DNA of 64,000 nucleotides from Mesorhizobium sp. (GTDB taxonomy: Bacteria > Pseudomonadota > Alphaproteobacteria > Rhizobiales > Rhizobiaceae). The notes under the pieces are model-generated. The model saw nothing but the letters and a program-made list of their open reading frames with translations, made no database searches and was not told the origin of the DNA. Of this stretch, positions 63,734 to 64,000 are shown one piece after another. Position numbers and translations under genes: made by a program. The stretch's first letter is position 1; each line of letters opens with the position of its first letter. The stretch covers positions 282,281 through 346,280 of the forward strand of contig NZ_JAEULZ010000003.1 in the NCBI RefSeq assembly GCF_016793485.1. Direction: 5' to 3'.

Positions 63734-64000
63734 TCATCGTTGCCACGCCCTGCTTTCGCAGTCTGGCTGTTTCAAAGAACGCTCTTCGCCGCCGGGAAGA
63801 GAAGTCGGGAAGCGGGGCACGGGGCCGAGCCTCTCAATATTTAGTACGTGGCCGGTCTCCCGCGCCCCGCCGGTGTTCTTGCCCCGACGGAGGACACGGC
63901 CGTTGCCGCTGGTCTCCGCAAGGGCCCGGACCTGGGGGTTCATCACCCAGCCAACGCGACCGCAGCGCTGACCGATCCGGCACCGCCGCCCTCCCTGATA
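63734..64000 (-). CDS. Unrecognised ORF, C-terminal part, cut by window edge
   Basis: The reverse strand is open from the window end to a stop at 63734. The first ATG-like start within the window is at 63946, but the frame runs on past the edge. The peptide (for example VMNPQVRALAETSGNGRVLR, then KNTGGARETGHVLNIERLGP) has a strongly G/C-biased third position at first and then drifts. No family is recognised, and it may be a chance frame in GC-rich DNA. Confidence 0.25.
   Translation of the reverse strand, partial: YQGGRRCRIGQRCGRVGWVMNPQVRALAETSGNGRVLRRGKNTGGARETGHVLNIERLGPVPRFPTSLPGGEERSLKQPDCESRAWQR

Overview
The window is a GC-rich, gene-dense stretch of chromosome from an alphaproteobacterium. 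It most likely belongs to the Hyphomicrobiales (Rhizobiales), near Mesorhizobium and relatives. The evidence is gene content and order: an OtpR/CenR-type regulator beside a cyclic-nucleotide-binding protein, the rimM-trmD-rplS block, GapR (DUF2312), an alphaproteobacterial mitofilin between hemCD and hemY, a 41-residue ribosomal protein L36, GcvA-type LysR architecture and TTAA-N7-TTAA motifs typical of CtrA sites. I saw no rRNA, tRNA, CRISPR array, prophage or insertion sequence. Nearly everything is core or lineage-conserved chromosome, and the accessory signals are small.

Layout. 0-5.3 kb: the 5' end of an mntH-like Mn transporter with an operator-like palindrome, a LysR regulator, a DUF1127 mini-gene, an L,D-transpeptidase, the OtpR/CenR plus cNMP-binding pair, xthA and lolA. 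5.3-10.5 kb: ftsK with a CtrA-like site in front, a small secreted protein, and glnK-amtB behind a sigma-54-type promoter. 10.5-19.3 kb: tesB, a UbiH-type hydroxylase, a YbaK protein, an OsmC protein, an MgtC protein, a methyltransferase, a NarL-type two-component pair and leuC. 19.3-24 kb: two tandem membrane diguanylate cyclases and two envelope proteins, one a membrane-anchored ClpP-like protein. 24-29 kb: sdhCDAB with a family-25 glycosyltransferase inserted between sdhA and sdhB, then yceH. 29-35 kb: an amino-acid ABC importer without an ATPase gene, mixed with an acetyltransferase and a methyltransferase gene, then rimM-trmD-(frameshifted DUF4260)-rplS.

35-47.6 kb: xerC, a MscS channel, gapR, DUF1244 and an N-formylglutamate amidohydrolase, DUF1036-pyk, rpmJ, purEK and two YdcH-like (DUF465) genes. 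47.6-54 kb: an ArsR regulator coupled to an exported pentapeptide-repeat protein, two MFS exporters, a quinone oxidoreductase, a FAH-family enzyme, and one AT-rich orphan ORF that looks foreign. 54-60 kb: hemC-hemD-mitofilin-hemY-terB-amidotransferase, one long co-directional run. 60-63.5 kb: tsaD-gpsA-yciI-EVE-methyltransferase, divergent from it. The right edge has an inverted pair of repetitive palindromic elements and the C-terminus of an unrecognised ORF.

The clearest functional units are nitrogen sensing and ammonium uptake (glnK-amtB), complex II (sdh), ribosome and tRNA maturation (rimM-trmD-rplS), haem synthesis joined to inner-membrane organisation (hemCD-mitofilin-hemY), and purine synthesis (purEK). 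No clearly new system with a complete, self-contained gene set is visible. The best leads are the glycosyltransferase inside the sdh operon, the acetyltransferase and methyltransferase genes co-transcribed with an incomplete amino-acid importer, and the ArsR-pentapeptide pair.
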